A DNA stretch of 64,000 nt from Zygnema cylindricum (lineage: Eukaryota > Streptophyta > Zygnematophyceae > Zygnematales > Zygnemataceae), in assembly GCA_037447655.1 (NCBI GenBank), contig JBBHKE010002023.1:186001-250000 (forward strand), in the 5' to 3' direction. The stretch's first letter is position 1; the number at the start of each line of letters is the position of its first letter. Below, piece after piece: positions 11,140-22,360 of this stretch. Both the position numbers and the translations under genes were made by a program. Below the pieces are notes generated by a model. It ran no database searches. It had not been told where the DNA came from and worked only from the letters and a program-made list of their open reading frames with translations.

Positions 11140-11879
11140 ATGGACGCCCCTACTATTCAGTCAACCGATATTGAACCTATGCAAGAGTTTGAAGATCGGA
11201 AGGAAAAGCACGGGTGTCTTTATGCTATGTGAGTTACTTTGCAGTTTTCCTTTTATGTCTTTTCCTTTTATGTCTTTTCCTTTTTTGTCTTTCTTGCATT
11301 TATTCCTTATGTGTCTTTCTTGATGTTTTTCCTTTCATGTCTTTCTTGCAATTTTTATTTTTTTGCCTTTCTTGCATTTTTCCTTTTTTGCACAATTTTT
11401 TCGTCTGTCTTTCTCGCGTATAATAAATTGTCAGGATTTAGATTAGAGGAGAACATCAAACAGTAAGTTGAAAACCGTGAATTTTGTAACTTTTGTTTCT
11501 TAAGTCATTCGATCTTTTCCTTCCCTTGTCCTTTTTGTGACGTCTCATCTGAACTAAAATGTGAAAGAATTTTTTTATGCTTGGTTTTCCGTGGTCGTCG
11601 GTTGTTAGAAAATACCTGAACCAATGAGCATCTGATTATGATAATAAAGAAATCTCAGTGAACCATTGACCTTTGATTTCTATCATTATTTTTTCCCTTG
11701 AATTTGTTTTTCGTTATGTTTACTTAATTATTATTTTTTTTTTTTTTTTAAACCCTTGTTTTTTTCCTTTTTTGGGTGTGGTTGTCTCTTTCAACAGGCT
11801 CTTCACATGTTGCTGCTGCTTCCTGTGCTATAAAACTTGCGAGGGCTGCCTCGAATGTTGCTGTTATTGCCTTACCTGA
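11140..11879 (+). CDS. Small cysteine-rich (CYSTM-like) membrane protein, copy 2
   Basis: Exon 1 is at 11140-11228 and exon 2 at 11798-11879, with the same splice sites and the same predicted protein as copy 1 at 444-1190. The in-frame 21-nt candidate cassette is at 11442-11462. The intron differs only in a TTA/T-run length and a few bases. Two genes with identical product, promoter and UTR imply recent duplication or gene conversion. The 144-residue frame at 11895-12329 is in the 3' flank. It is broken by a small duplication in copy 1 and is not taken as a gene. Confidence 0.7.
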
Positions 11880-12899
11880 ATTTAAGGCTGCTCTATGCCA
11901 CAGTCCTGCTACAGAGTAAAGACATTTTGCAAAAGTAAACAAAATAAAGGAAACGAAATAAAGCTGGCAGAGTACTGTTATCACAGTATACAGTTAAAGA
12001 ACAGTTTACGGAAATTTTACGAACAGTTTACAAACACTGTTTACATTGTCAAATTATATACAGTCAGTTTAAGGAGGATTATGTGTAATTTCTGTGAACA
12101 GTATAACAATCAGCTACAGGCGGAGTACATCCTGAGGCTACAGAAAGTTCCATGGTTAGTGTTGGTAAATAGTTTCTTTACTGAAAATAGTGGGAGGAAA
12201 GCCAAACAACATGATTGCATGATTGCAGAGTCCAAAAAGTGTGGTAAGGCGTTCCTCCAATTTTGTCAAAACTCTTTTGTCAGGAGAAATTTTGAAATTA
12301 CCATTGTACGAATGCTATTTTTGGAGTAAATTTTCGAGACAGAAAATCTTATGCTTGGTGGCAAAGTGAAATTGTCCCTTAATGTACTCCCGATGCATGA
12401 TAACTGGTTTATTATGACATATGTTATGTTATGAACTATCATGAAATTTTGAAAGAGATGTTGAAAAAGGAGCCCAGTGCCCGTGACTTATCCAAACATG
12501 TAGCAAGGTTTCTATGTCACGCTATCAAATGTTCGAGAAGATGATGGCGCCATTGAAAGCTACATCGTCCATTGCTGCAGGCTAAGTTTACATTAAATTT
12601 CATTCGATGTTTCCAAATGATTGGCCACCGATCCGTAAAAGGTACACATGTCAAATAGTCAACTACTCAATGAAACCAGATCTGATTATAATAATCTGAT
12701 TGAAAATTTGATACTCATGTCCCGACAAAAGTGAAGCATGCAACACATACTTATGGTCTCAGCTGCGCACAGACAGGTGCACACAGTGTCGGTGTACACT
12801 TACACATCTCTCCTGGTCTCTCTTGGTCCTCCCTTTGGCCTGGTCTCTCTAGTCGTCACTGGTCTCTCTGGTCTTTGGTCTGGTCTCTATGGTCGTTTT

Positions 12900-13155
12900 C
12901 GCTGCTGCTGAGCCGTTAGTTGCTCCAACTGTTGAGCTGCTGCTGAGCTGATGCTGCTACTATTGCTGAGTTGCCGCTGAGTTGTTGCTGCTGTTGTTGA
13001 GGTGCAGCTGCTGAGCTGCTGCTGATCTGCTGCTGCTGTTGTTGAGCTGTTGTCGCTACTGTTGGGCTGCTGCTGAGTTGCGGCTGAGCTGTTGCTGTTG
13101 AGTTGATGTTGTTGCTGTTGAGCTGCTCCTGCTGCTGAGCTCTTGCTGTTGAGGC
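12900..13155. repeat. CTG/CAG-rich imperfect repeat, copy 2
   Basis: Counterpart of 2219-2470, with an 18-bp longer middle part (GTTGTCGCTACTGTTG inserted region) and otherwise the same flanks. Confidence 0.75.
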
Positions 13156-13278
13156 GAGCCAATCCAAGACAGAGGCTTGGGAAAATGAATCATACAAGTT
13201 TATTACATTGGTATCTTGTCCGAGACACGTGTGAAGGTACGAATGGACGCTATTCACGTTCCCAGAACCAGGCACAAC

Positions 13279-13832
13279 TACACCGTCAATCGCTATTAGA
13301 GTAAAGGAATAAATAGCTTAAAAAAACAATTAGTGTTATTAACACTAATCGGGAATTATTTTTTTTTTTTTTTAAATATATATACTAATTAATCCCTAAC
13401 TGTAATTTGGGTTGTCCTGAATAATAAATGCCCGCCCTTTCGATGTCTACATTAATCTGTGTAGCCGTACAAAATCTGACAATTCGTACGCCGTCGCGCT
13501 GTTCACACGGTCGACGGACGAACATATGAGAACGTGATTTTTGTCGACGAGTTTGCATCTCTTTCTTCCAGTGCACATTCACATGTGTGCGCAATAATGT
13601 TAAGTGTCCTTTTATGCTTTCCTAATTCAAAAAGTACCATTTCGTACAAATATTCTCTGTCCGTACGCCACACTATTTCCATCGCAGTGTACTTTCCTTA
13701 ATAACGCTAATTGAAAAAAAACCTAATTAGAATAATGGAAAAAATAAAATTATGGATTGTATTTCGGGTTTATTTTTTTGAAAAAAGGGCACCGAATTGG
13801 CGTTATACACTCTAATAGCGATTGACGGTGTA
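13279..13832. mobile_element. MITE, 554 bp, perfect 24-bp inverted ends
   Basis: Both ends read TACACCGTCAATCGCTATTA and continue GAGT (right end as reverse complement), flanked by TA. It is absent from the collinear position after 2578. It shares interior sequence with the inner MITE at 2617-3225. Confidence 0.85.
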
Positions 13833-13838
13833 CAGTAC

Positions 13839-14382
13839 TACACCGCGCATCGTTATTAGTGTCAACGACACTAATTTGGGTTCTTAAAATTTTGATTTTT
13901 TTCCTCAAATAGGATACATGATTTTAATTTTTCCTTGACGTTAATTAAGGTACCGTACAAAATAGCGTAAAGGACGAATTTCAATAACATCTAAATAGTG
14001 TGGTGTACGGTCGATGTCAGACCTTACATAAATGTACCTTTTCAAGTGAAAATTTTACAAAAAATGAGTTAAATCATACGCGCACGCATAGGATCGTGCG
14101 CTAAAAAAACGGGATTTTTCTGACACGTAAATTAGTCTTACATGTACGGATATTTAAATTTCACGACGGCGTACGATTCTTAATATTTTGTACGGATACA
14201 TATATTAATGTGTATAATCGTACAACAAATATTCCATTTTTGCTGTTCCCAAATTAGCATAAACGCCGAAATTAGAATACACCTTTTTAAAAAAAAAAAA
14301 AAAAAAACTTAATTAGCGTTAATGACGGTATATTTACTTCCACACTATTTAAACTTTGACACTAATAACGATGCGCGGTGTA
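13839..14382. mobile_element. MITE, 544 bp, perfect 27-bp inverted ends
   Basis: Both ends begin TACACCGCGCATCGTTATTA and match for 27 bases. It lies six bases after the previous MITE and directly abuts the next one. The interior is the same family read in the opposite orientation (CGTACAAAATAGCG, GTACGGTCGATG). Confidence 0.85.
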
Positions 14383-14920
14383 CCCGCCCATCGTTGTTAA
14401 GTTAATAACGCTACAGTACAGGTAAGGTTTGTTAGTTTTCTCGCCCGTGGAGTGAAAGGTGTGAAACCCCCTTCCACACCGCGAAATGCCCCGTGCCTTT
14501 CACACTTCGCAAAATACCGCCCGGGTACCGCGGATTTTTAGGGTCATATGGTTGTTGGTTGTGTTTTTTTTTAATATAAAAAAACACGAATGAGGAAAAA
14601 ACCCTGAAGATATTTATACTAGCATAAACGCCGAAATTAGAATACACCTTTTTAAAAAAAAAAAAAAAAATCTTAATTAGCGTCAATGACGGTATATTTA
14701 CTTCCACACTATTTAAACTTTGACACTAATAACGATGCGCGGTGTACTGTAGTTCTATCGCGACTATTTTTTGCCTAAAATCATAAAATAATGTTAGCAA
14801 CACTATTTAAGGAAATGGACTAAAATGCGCCACGTCTACTTGCTTAAATTAGTATCATTAATTTTGTTATTTCACATTAACACTAATAAATCCTTACCGC
14901 TAATAACAATGGCCGGTGTA
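14381..14920. mobile_element. Outer MITE copy 2, with nested insertion
   Basis: The left part (CCCGCCCATCGTTGTT) and right part (CAATGGCCGGTGTA) match the MITE at 2579-3399. Between about 14420 and 14746 is an insertion whose right end is another TACACCGCGCATCG terminus. Its left side (14422-14620) matches 40690-40860 instead, with GGAGTGAAAGG and GTTGTTGG plus T-run motifs. At least two insertions are stacked here. Confidence 0.7.
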
Positions 14921-16229
14921 TCTAGGAACTGACTCAGTTTTGTCCAAGAAGCAATGGTTGCAAACTTGCAATGATTGGGAAACAAAAGAAGATAATTTAT
15001 ATGGCTAAAATATATAAAAAAAAAAAAAAGTAAATAAATATGGCTAAAAATATGAAATATGGCTAGGACATTCAACGCGACCAATAACGTGATGGTCAAA
15101 TAATCTGTACTTACAGGTACAGTAACGAAACCGTGGAGGCTTTTGTAGTTTTGTTTCTTGGGGTCTCCGTATAATTTGCGCCCCGTAGAATTGTACTTTT
15201 AATGTTAAATTTCTAAAAGAAAGCGAGTGGAAAAGTTTTTTTTACGGCAGTCACGTTCTTAAGTGTCTCGCTATAAACATTTTTGTGTTGTCGAATAAAA
15301 GATTTACGGAGCCAATAGAAAGTGGCGATCACCACCTGTCATAATTGCTCGAGTCACGAACTCAGAGCGTGTCCGTGTGTACGGAAAATATCCATTTTGT
15401 CTTTTTGACTTGTATTTAATGAAAGGAACGTCGAATCTTTGTCCATACGATTTTAATTTAGTGTTGTGTATCGGTAAAAAACTTATCGCCATACAACCGA
15501 TAGTAATCGGTTATCGAACGGTGAGGGGGTCCCGATATATCGCTCCGAGACCAGCAAATTTTTTATCGGCGATAAAGTGGAAAAAATATAGTACACAACA
15601 ACATAGTACTTTATAATCAACTTTAAATAGCGTGGCATGCCACGTATGAAAACCTGTTTCATACTCTATGTAACGTGAGAACGTAATTTCAGTACAACGT
15701 GATAAACCGCACATCAGTACGGTATTAACCATACAATTATCGACATTATTATAGTTATCGTACTGGTGTTATCACGATTAAAAACCAATAATTATCGGTT
15801 TTTTATAATCTGATTTTATTGTCGGTTTTTTATCGCAATAACCCCAATATCAATATAATGTACCAACATACAGATTATCAAAATGCCGAGTAAAGGGGCA
15901 TATCGGTTATTGGTAAATGGCTATCTATACATAACACTATTGTAGTTTTAAAACCAAAATACGTCTTTAATCGCGTCTCAATTTTCATAAGAATCAATTT
16001 ACTTTTGCATTTTACAACTTTCGATCATAATTTAAACAAAAAGGAAGAGAACGAGAGCACTTTCCAGCGAAGCCCACTTAGGCGACAAATAAACATTAAA
16101 AGGTTCAAAGCCTTGGCTCAAATTAGTCGAAAAAGCCTTTTTTTTCCCTTTTTTTTCCTTTTATTTTCCTTTTCTTTTTGCGTGTTGGCATGTTTTGAAC
16201 TGCTTCTTTGTATAAGATTACATTATTTA
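14921..16229. other. Paralogous non-coding block, copy 2
   Basis: Collinear with 3400-4510 at clearly lower identity than the 2.58-kb block to its left. It shares the GTCCCGATATATCGC segment, TATCGG-rich AT sequence and a T-rich run. No gene is seen. Confidence 0.7.
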
Positions 16230-16781
16230 AGGTTGATTGGTGGATGCCATGAAATTATACACAAGAGAAATAACAAAACATTGGAAAGTGAAATTGATTT
16301 GTATTTGGGATGATTTCATTATGTGAGAAAAATCACTTATATACAAAATACACAATGCTATTTACTTTGGAGTCTAAGCACTCTTTGGTGCGCTGTAACA
16401 AAAATATCTTAGTATGGATTCCAATACATGTGTTCGAGATTTTACGTCATTGATGTTAAGACTAGATTCTAATGGATGTAGTCTAGATTCTAATGTTTGT
16501 AGGCTAGATTTTAGAATATTGACTTTAGGGGAGCAATGTAAAAAAGTAATTAACACCTAAAGCAATGACGTAGAGTGAAGCGACAAAAAGTACGACGACA
16601 TAAACAAAATATAAAAGAGAATCAAGATAAGGAGACAGAAATTTACTTCGGACAAAGAGAGACCATCGCCCAAAGAAATTGTATGTAGGGTGGTAAGAGA
16701 GGATCGACACATGTAATGACAGGTACGGATGGGACTAAGAGAGACAAAAAGAGAACCGATGCTAAATGACTCTTAACCACA
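16230..16781 (-). mobile_element. Copia family A LTR (3' LTR, minus strand), copy A2
   Basis: On the minus strand it starts TGTGGTTAAGAG at 16781 after the purine tract CTTGAGGGG. It includes a TATATAAG-type box near 16335 and ends near a TTTCA at 16250 or slightly left. Identity to the A1 LTR is moderate, consistent with the older paralogous block. Confidence 0.65.
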
Positions 16782-18290
16782 CCCCTCAAGCGAAAACTAG
16801 GAAGTAGATTGAGATGAAAATAAACGAAATTTAGCAAAGAGGAGAAGGAAGACGAACGCCAAAAAAGAGGCGATGTTGCTAAAAGTCAGGGCGATGAAGA
16901 GCATTGGTGAGGTAATCGGCCACTTGGTCCGCAGATTTGACATAAAAAAACTGGCGAGTGCCATCTTCGACCCACTCTCGAGGGTAATGATGTTGAATGT
17001 CAATGTGTATCGTCTTTTTGTGGTGAACAAGATTGCGGATCAAAGCAAGGGGCTCTTTGAGAATCAGAGAAATATAAGAGTAGGAGTTGAAAAGGGGAAT
17101 TTTAGATTAGAAAGAATGTTGTGAAGCCAAACAGCTTCCTTGGTAGCATGACAAGCGGCCATATATTTCGCCTCTTTGCTGGGGCATGAGGTGGTAGATT
17201 AGCTTTTGCATGACCAAGAGATAAGGTCATTGCCAAAGAAGAAGCACAAACCCGTTGTGGAACAGAAAGAAAGCTCATCTTGTGCCCAATCTGAATCAGC
17301 AAAACTCGTGAGAGCACGAGAGCTAGAGGAAGAGTATGTGAGACAAAGAGATTGAGTGCTCGTAGATAACCAAAGACATGTTTGGCTACAACAAAATGAT
17401 CCATGGAAGGATGCTAAAGGAACTAACTAAGGTTACTGACCATGTTGGCAATGTTATGGCGGGTGGCTTGCATGGCAAGGCCCCGACCATCGAGCGGTAA
17501 GTAGAATGGAGGGAGGGGGAGAGAAGAGAGTGAGTGGTAGGAAGGAGATGGGCATTAGCATCTAAAGGAGTGGAAAAGGAGTAACAATTTTCCACGCCAA
17601 AGAGTCCCAAAAGGTTAAAGATAAAGGTCTTTTGAGAGCGAGAGATGGTTCAAGGTAAGCGGTTACGAGAAACTTGAATGCCCAAATAATACGTGAGTTC
17701 ACCTAGATCGGCCGTGTCAAAATGGTTTTGAATGAGAGTTTTGACATTAGATATTTTAAAGAGGGAGAGACCAACAAGAAAGAGATCATCGACAAAGATG
17801 ACAAATAAGTGCCAAAGCCACGAGAGTAAATGCTAAAATTGACATCAATGCGGGAGAATCATTCTTTTCTCATAATGACATCTATGGTATGGTTCCACAC
17901 ACGTGGAAATTGCTTCAATCTTTATATTTTTTTAATGAGATGCCAAACGAGATGTTCGGATCTAGGGGAAATATAGCCCTCAAGCTGATGCATGTAAATG
18001 TCCGCGAATCGATGCCCATTTAAAAAAACATTATTAATGATCATTCGGTAAACCTGAAAATCATATTCAAGTGCTAAAATAAGTAAAGTGCGGATATGTG
18101 CCAATCGTGCAATTACAGCAATGGTCTTAGTGAAATCTATATCTTCGATTTGGGAAAAGCCCTTTGCCACTAAGCGAGTTTTATCTTTGTTCACCGATCC
18201 ATCCACCTTTTGCTTTACACGGAAGACCTATTTGGAGCCTATTGCCATTTTTCCACACGGAAGTGGAAAAACATTCCATGTTTTGTTGGA
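16782..18290 (-). pseudogene. Copia family A reverse transcriptase and RNase H, degraded
   Basis: The minus strand reads, in order: KTRLVAKGFSQIEDIDF (about 18180), VFLNGHRFADIYMHQLEGY (about 18000), STPLDANAHL with YRSMVGAL (about 17550), RNase H with LISWSCKS-like and EAKYMA-like pieces (about 17180), and a VDQVADYLTNAL-like end (about 16900). Several frameshifts separate the parts. The YVDD region (about 17790) is recognisable only as a degenerate segment. It is the longer sister of the remnant at 5056-5948. Confidence 0.8.
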
Positions 18291-18383
18291 AATTAAGGCA
18301 TAGAAACAAAAAGATGAGGATGCGCACGCTCGCCTAATGATCTTACTCTCTCATTTCCTCTACTGATACTCAAGCAGAAAAAG

Positions 18384-19160
18384 CTAAAAAAAAAGTTAGA
18401 AATAGCTACATGGAAATAGAAAAATGAGGATGCGCACGCTCGCATAGTGATGTCACTTACTACTTAGCGCACCTGTCTTATTCGCAATGTCTCTTCTTTC
18501 GCAGAGGGGTGGAATAGTCTGCAAGCGGCTTATAAACAAATTTGTTAGTCAGCCCGATGAATTCAAAAGCGAGCGTTTTTTAATTCATTGAAAAAGCCAA
18601 CGAATTTTATTTAAGATTAGATAAGCACGGTCGAATTGTCGGTCGAAAAGTAAACCATGATATACGTGCACCTTTGCGACAAGGACCTTTCCTCTACCTT
18701 TTTGGGAGGACTCCACAAAACCTTTTCCCCTTTTATTTCCTCGTTTGACAATTTAGACCAATGTATAAAAAGTAATAGATTGGTCTAAACTGTCAAAAAA
18801 GGAAATGAAAGGGGAAAAGGTTTCAAGGAGTCCTCCCAAAAAGGCAGAGGAGATGTCCTCGTCGCAAAGGTGCAAACCTATCCTGGTGCACTTCCCGACC
18901 GACAATTCGACAGTGCTTATCCAGTCTTGCATGGAGTCTGTCAGCTTTTTCATGGAATTAAAAAACTCTCGTTATTGAATTCGACAGGCGGCCCATCCGG
19001 TTTGAATATAAGCCGTTTGAAGATGATTCCAAGCTTCAACGGAAGAGGAGGCGACGCGAATATGACGAGTGCGCTCGATAGTAAGTGACACCACGAAGCG
19101 AGCATGCGCATCCCCATCCTTTTGTTTCTATGTAGCTATTTTGAACTCTTTTTAAGCTTT
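18384..19160. repeat. Large imperfect inverted repeat of copia gag
   Basis: Arms 18384-18762 and 18778-19160 are reverse complements over about 380 bp, with a loop of roughly 15 bp (TATAAAAAGTAATAG). Matching landmarks include CTTTGCGACRAGGAC, GGGAGGACTCC, GCGCACGCTCGC and TAGCTACAT. Transcription across it would give a long hairpin RNA. Confidence 0.85.
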
Positions 19161-19356
19161 TTTTTGCGTAGCAGTAGATGAAAGGATAGGAGGTTTTGAA
19201 ATTCCTATAAAGTGGTCCCAAATCTTTTCGTGATTGAAAAAATACATGGCTGAAAAAGACCAGTCATAGAAGTTTTGGCCATCAAACTTCCGCATGCTAT
19301 AAGAAGCGGCATGGCCGGGCCTATAACCTATTGGAGGTGGATTGGCGGATGCCATG
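18753..19356 (-). pseudogene. Copia family A gag, N-terminal half
   Basis: The minus-strand start MASANPPPIGYRPGH at 19352 is followed by MRKFDGQNFYDWSFSAMYFF and IWDHFIG, the usual N-terminal copia Gag pattern (aromatic W and LW-like positions). It continues as LTDSMQDWISTV and GLHLCDEDISSAFLGGL. Frameshifts occur near 19150 and 18955. It ends where the sequence folds back at 18770. The gag start follows the LTR with no clear tRNA primer site between. Confidence 0.75.
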
Positions 19357-20695
19357 AAATTGTACACAAAAGAAAGATCAAAGCATTGGAAAGTGAAATT
19401 GATTTGTATTTGGGATGATTTCATTTAGTGAGAAAAGTCTCTTATATACAAAATAGACAGTGCTAACTACCGTGGAGTCTAAGCGGTCTTTGGTGAGCTG
19501 TAACAAAAAGATCCTAGTCTAGATTTTAAGACATGTGTTCGAGATTTTACGTGATTGACGTTGTCTTAGGGCAAGGTTCCATTAGGGGGAAAATGACGTT
19601 GTTTACTGAAAGCCGTACTGTTTCGTACAGTGCCGTACCAAAGAAAAAAAATGTCAGAAAAACAAGGCTACTGAATGAGGGATTTGATTCTCCACGTTTA
19701 TGGGCGTAAACGTGGACCGTCGGATGCATTATCGGATACGCCGTCGTCTGACACTTCCAGTTCGCAACAAGTGACCCGGAGTAGGTCAATTCTCAGCGCC
19801 TGAACGAATACCGTCGTGCCTCGTGGAAAAGTGAACAAATATCCACGACGACCGCGCGACCAGATGGGTACACGCCGCATATGACATGTGCCTTCCGCCA
19901 GGGAGGATGCGAGGCCACCGGAAGCCGCAAGAAAATCTTTGACGGAAGATATTGTTTCACGCTTCTGTTGGTATCCACTAACCATTCTGACATTTTCGTA
20001 CGCTTTTACATATCTTACGTTTCGTCCGCCCGTACATATTTAATTTAATACGTCGTACAAGTCACTTTTCACCTTTCGCTGGTACAAATATGTGGTCACA
20101 ATTTGCTCTCAGAGATTCTTTGAAGATTAACAGAATCGTATTCATCTATTACTTGAACCAATCAAAATGTGCCACGCAAAAAAAATGTCGGTTACTGACC
20201 CGACACAATGGAACGATCGCCTCAGTAAACGAATTTTTGACGTTTACAGAGAGCGCCTAATGGAACAACGCTCTAAGCGGTCTTTGGTGAGCTGTAACAA
20301 AAAGATCCTAGTCTAAATTCTAAGACATGTGTTCGAGATTTTACGTGATTGACGTTAAGACTAGATTCTAATGTATGTAGTCTAAACTGAAAATGTATGT
20401 AAGCTAGATTTTGAAGGATTGACTTTATGGCTGCAACGTACAAAGGCGCCATTGTACAAAAGTATTTAAGACTTAAATTAATGATTAGAGTCAAGCGACA
20501 AAAAGTACGACGACACAACCAAAATACAAAAGAGAATCAAGACAACGAGAAATATACATACGTAGGACAAAGAGAGACCGTCGCCCAAAAGGACTTTGTA
20601 CGTTGGGTGGCATGAGATGACCGACGCATGTAGTGACCTGTACGGACGGGACCAAGATAGACAAAAAGAGAACCGACGCTAAATGACCCTTAGCA
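19357..20695 (-). mobile_element. Copia family A 5' LTR, copy A3, split by an insertion
   Basis: LTR sequence at 20272-20695 and 19357-19562 matches the LTRs at 4511-5055 and 16230-16781. The TATATAAG box is near 19443. An 85-bp piece is present on both sides of the insertion (19478-19562 and 20272-20356) with two differences. The LTR start near 20695 is eroded. Confidence 0.7.
19563..20271. mobile_element. 709-bp insertion with inverted ends inside the LTR
   Basis: The left end contains GGTTCCATTAGG and GTTTACTGA. The reverse complement of the right end contains GTTGTTCCATTAGG and GTTTACTGA, so the ends are inverted and partly internally repeated. It looks like a non-autonomous DNA element. 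The 85-bp flanking duplication is too long for a normal target site, so it may have entered by a recombination or repair event. The frame at 19698-19985 shows no known domain. Confidence 0.5.
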
Positions 20696-22240
20696 AAAAT
20701 TTGGAGCATGCAATTATAAATAAACGATTTATATTTTGCCGTACACATTGTGCCGTTGAAAACACGACTCCCGTAAAAAAAATCTCGTTATTTTTAACGA
20801 CGTTTTCTTAGGAAATTCGCATGCGTAACTTTTTCTTGCACTTTGTACTCTTTTTAAAGATTGAAAGCCGTACATTGTTTTGGGAGTTACCAATTCGAAA
20901 AATTTCTCCTTGAATTATTATACCGCCGACCACAAATATAGTTGATTTTACCACAGTTAGTTCCTTTTACTTAACGGTTTCTTTTTATTTAAAGGTTTAG
21001 CATTCAATATTACTCTTTCTTAATCCACTTTAATATGGTACAATCCTCACAGGTTGGATTTACTCCATACTAAATCATGATCATTACCAAGCAGATTTAC
21101 ATGATTTATCAACAAATGGAAAAAAAAAAGTAGAGAATAAAAACAGTAATTGTGCAATGCCACAATTCACAATACGGTGCACCACACTTTTTGAGGTGTA
21201 CTTTATGCTTAAAAATTGTCACTATACCAAAGCCTTTTCCATACTGAAATCCAATCCCCTTGATCTAGAAAAACCCTTATTGTACCAAAAGGTTAGGTTG
21301 AAGGGTTCAAAGCCCTAAAATTTCTGTTGAGCTTTCAGTAAAGGTTTTAGGACTTCAGAAAACTCGGTGTTAGGTGCTGAAATAGAACTTGCCGAAAAAA
21401 TTGACAGAGGCTTTCCTTTGACAAAGACTGGTCGATAGAAAAAACAAATTATGCAGATCACTGGTTTGAAAGCTGAAGGATATTCAAACCTGAATTAGAT
21501 TAATCGGTGATTAGATTAATTATTAATTAAATTTTATCAACGTAAGTCGAGTCAAATTTTTCATCATTGTGGCGTGGTATACATCTGTGAGCATTTTCAA
21601 ATTGTACAAGAGTAAGGGAATATCTCATGGTTTACCTTTGGCACGCTTTAATTTGGAATACTGCCGCAGCCATTTGAAAAGCTACCAAACTATTAACTAT
21701 TGAAAGTTCCCAAAGCTATTTCTCATTTGTGCAAGTTTATTTTTATTTTAACGTCCGTTTGTGAATTTTTAGTTTCTTTCATATTCAATGCTTGTTTTTC
21801 AACTAGCTAAGTTTACATCAAAACTTAGTTGACATTCCAATCGTTTGCCCATTGATCCATAAAATGAATGCATTTCATATTAAATGTCATACAAATTCTA
21901 TAATCATGTCATAACAAAAGCGTAGTATAAAACCTAAGATACTTAAATGTTGGTCATAACTTTTAAAGCACATCTTGTTGCAACAAATCAAGATGAAGAT
22001 TTCAAAACCGATCCACTACAAATGAGTTCAAGCTTTTAAAATTGTGCTTTCAAGTCATTAACTGCAATATTTATAAGTAGAAATATGAGTTTTGAACATC
22101 AATAAGGACCTTGATGAATGTATGATTTCATGATCAAAACTTCAAAACAAGAAATGAACAACGAAATTTCGGACACATTCGAGGCACCTTCTATTGCAGT
22201 GAAATTATTTTTACTGACGGCTAGAAACCTCATTTACTTG
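20696..22240. other. Non-coding, with a relic of a DUF674 exon
   Basis: Mostly unique AT-rich sequence. At 21377-21480 a segment (GACAAAGACTGGTCGATAGAAAAAAC, then CAGATCACTGG and AAAGCTGAAGGA) matches the intron end and exon 2 start of the plus-strand DUF674 relics at 25755 and 47895. The stretch 22080-22240 is 3' flank shared with other DUF674 copies (for example 45300-45420). Confidence 0.6.
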
Positions 22241-22360
22241 ACTATATTCAATCAATGTCGTCAGCACATCTATTGCCTTAGAGCATCATATCAAGGATTG
22301 TCCAAATCTTACTATGCAAGATTCTAAAGCTCTAAAACACTGCAAGATGTATATCCACTT

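Larger units (their letters stand above)
10697..13278. repeat. Near-identical segmental duplicate, copy 2
   Basis: Collinear with 1-2578. Base 10697 matches base 1 exactly and the offset falls slightly because of microsatellite and small indels. The left junction (GGAATACTTT before 10697) cannot be compared, because the window starts inside copy 1. The right junction is occupied by a MITE absent from copy 1. Confidence 0.95.

Noticed and set aside
11895-12329. 144-residue frame, conserved in part at 1206-1469
   Set aside because: It lies in the 3' flank. The other copy is broken by a small duplication, there is no domain, and conservation is explained by the recent duplication.
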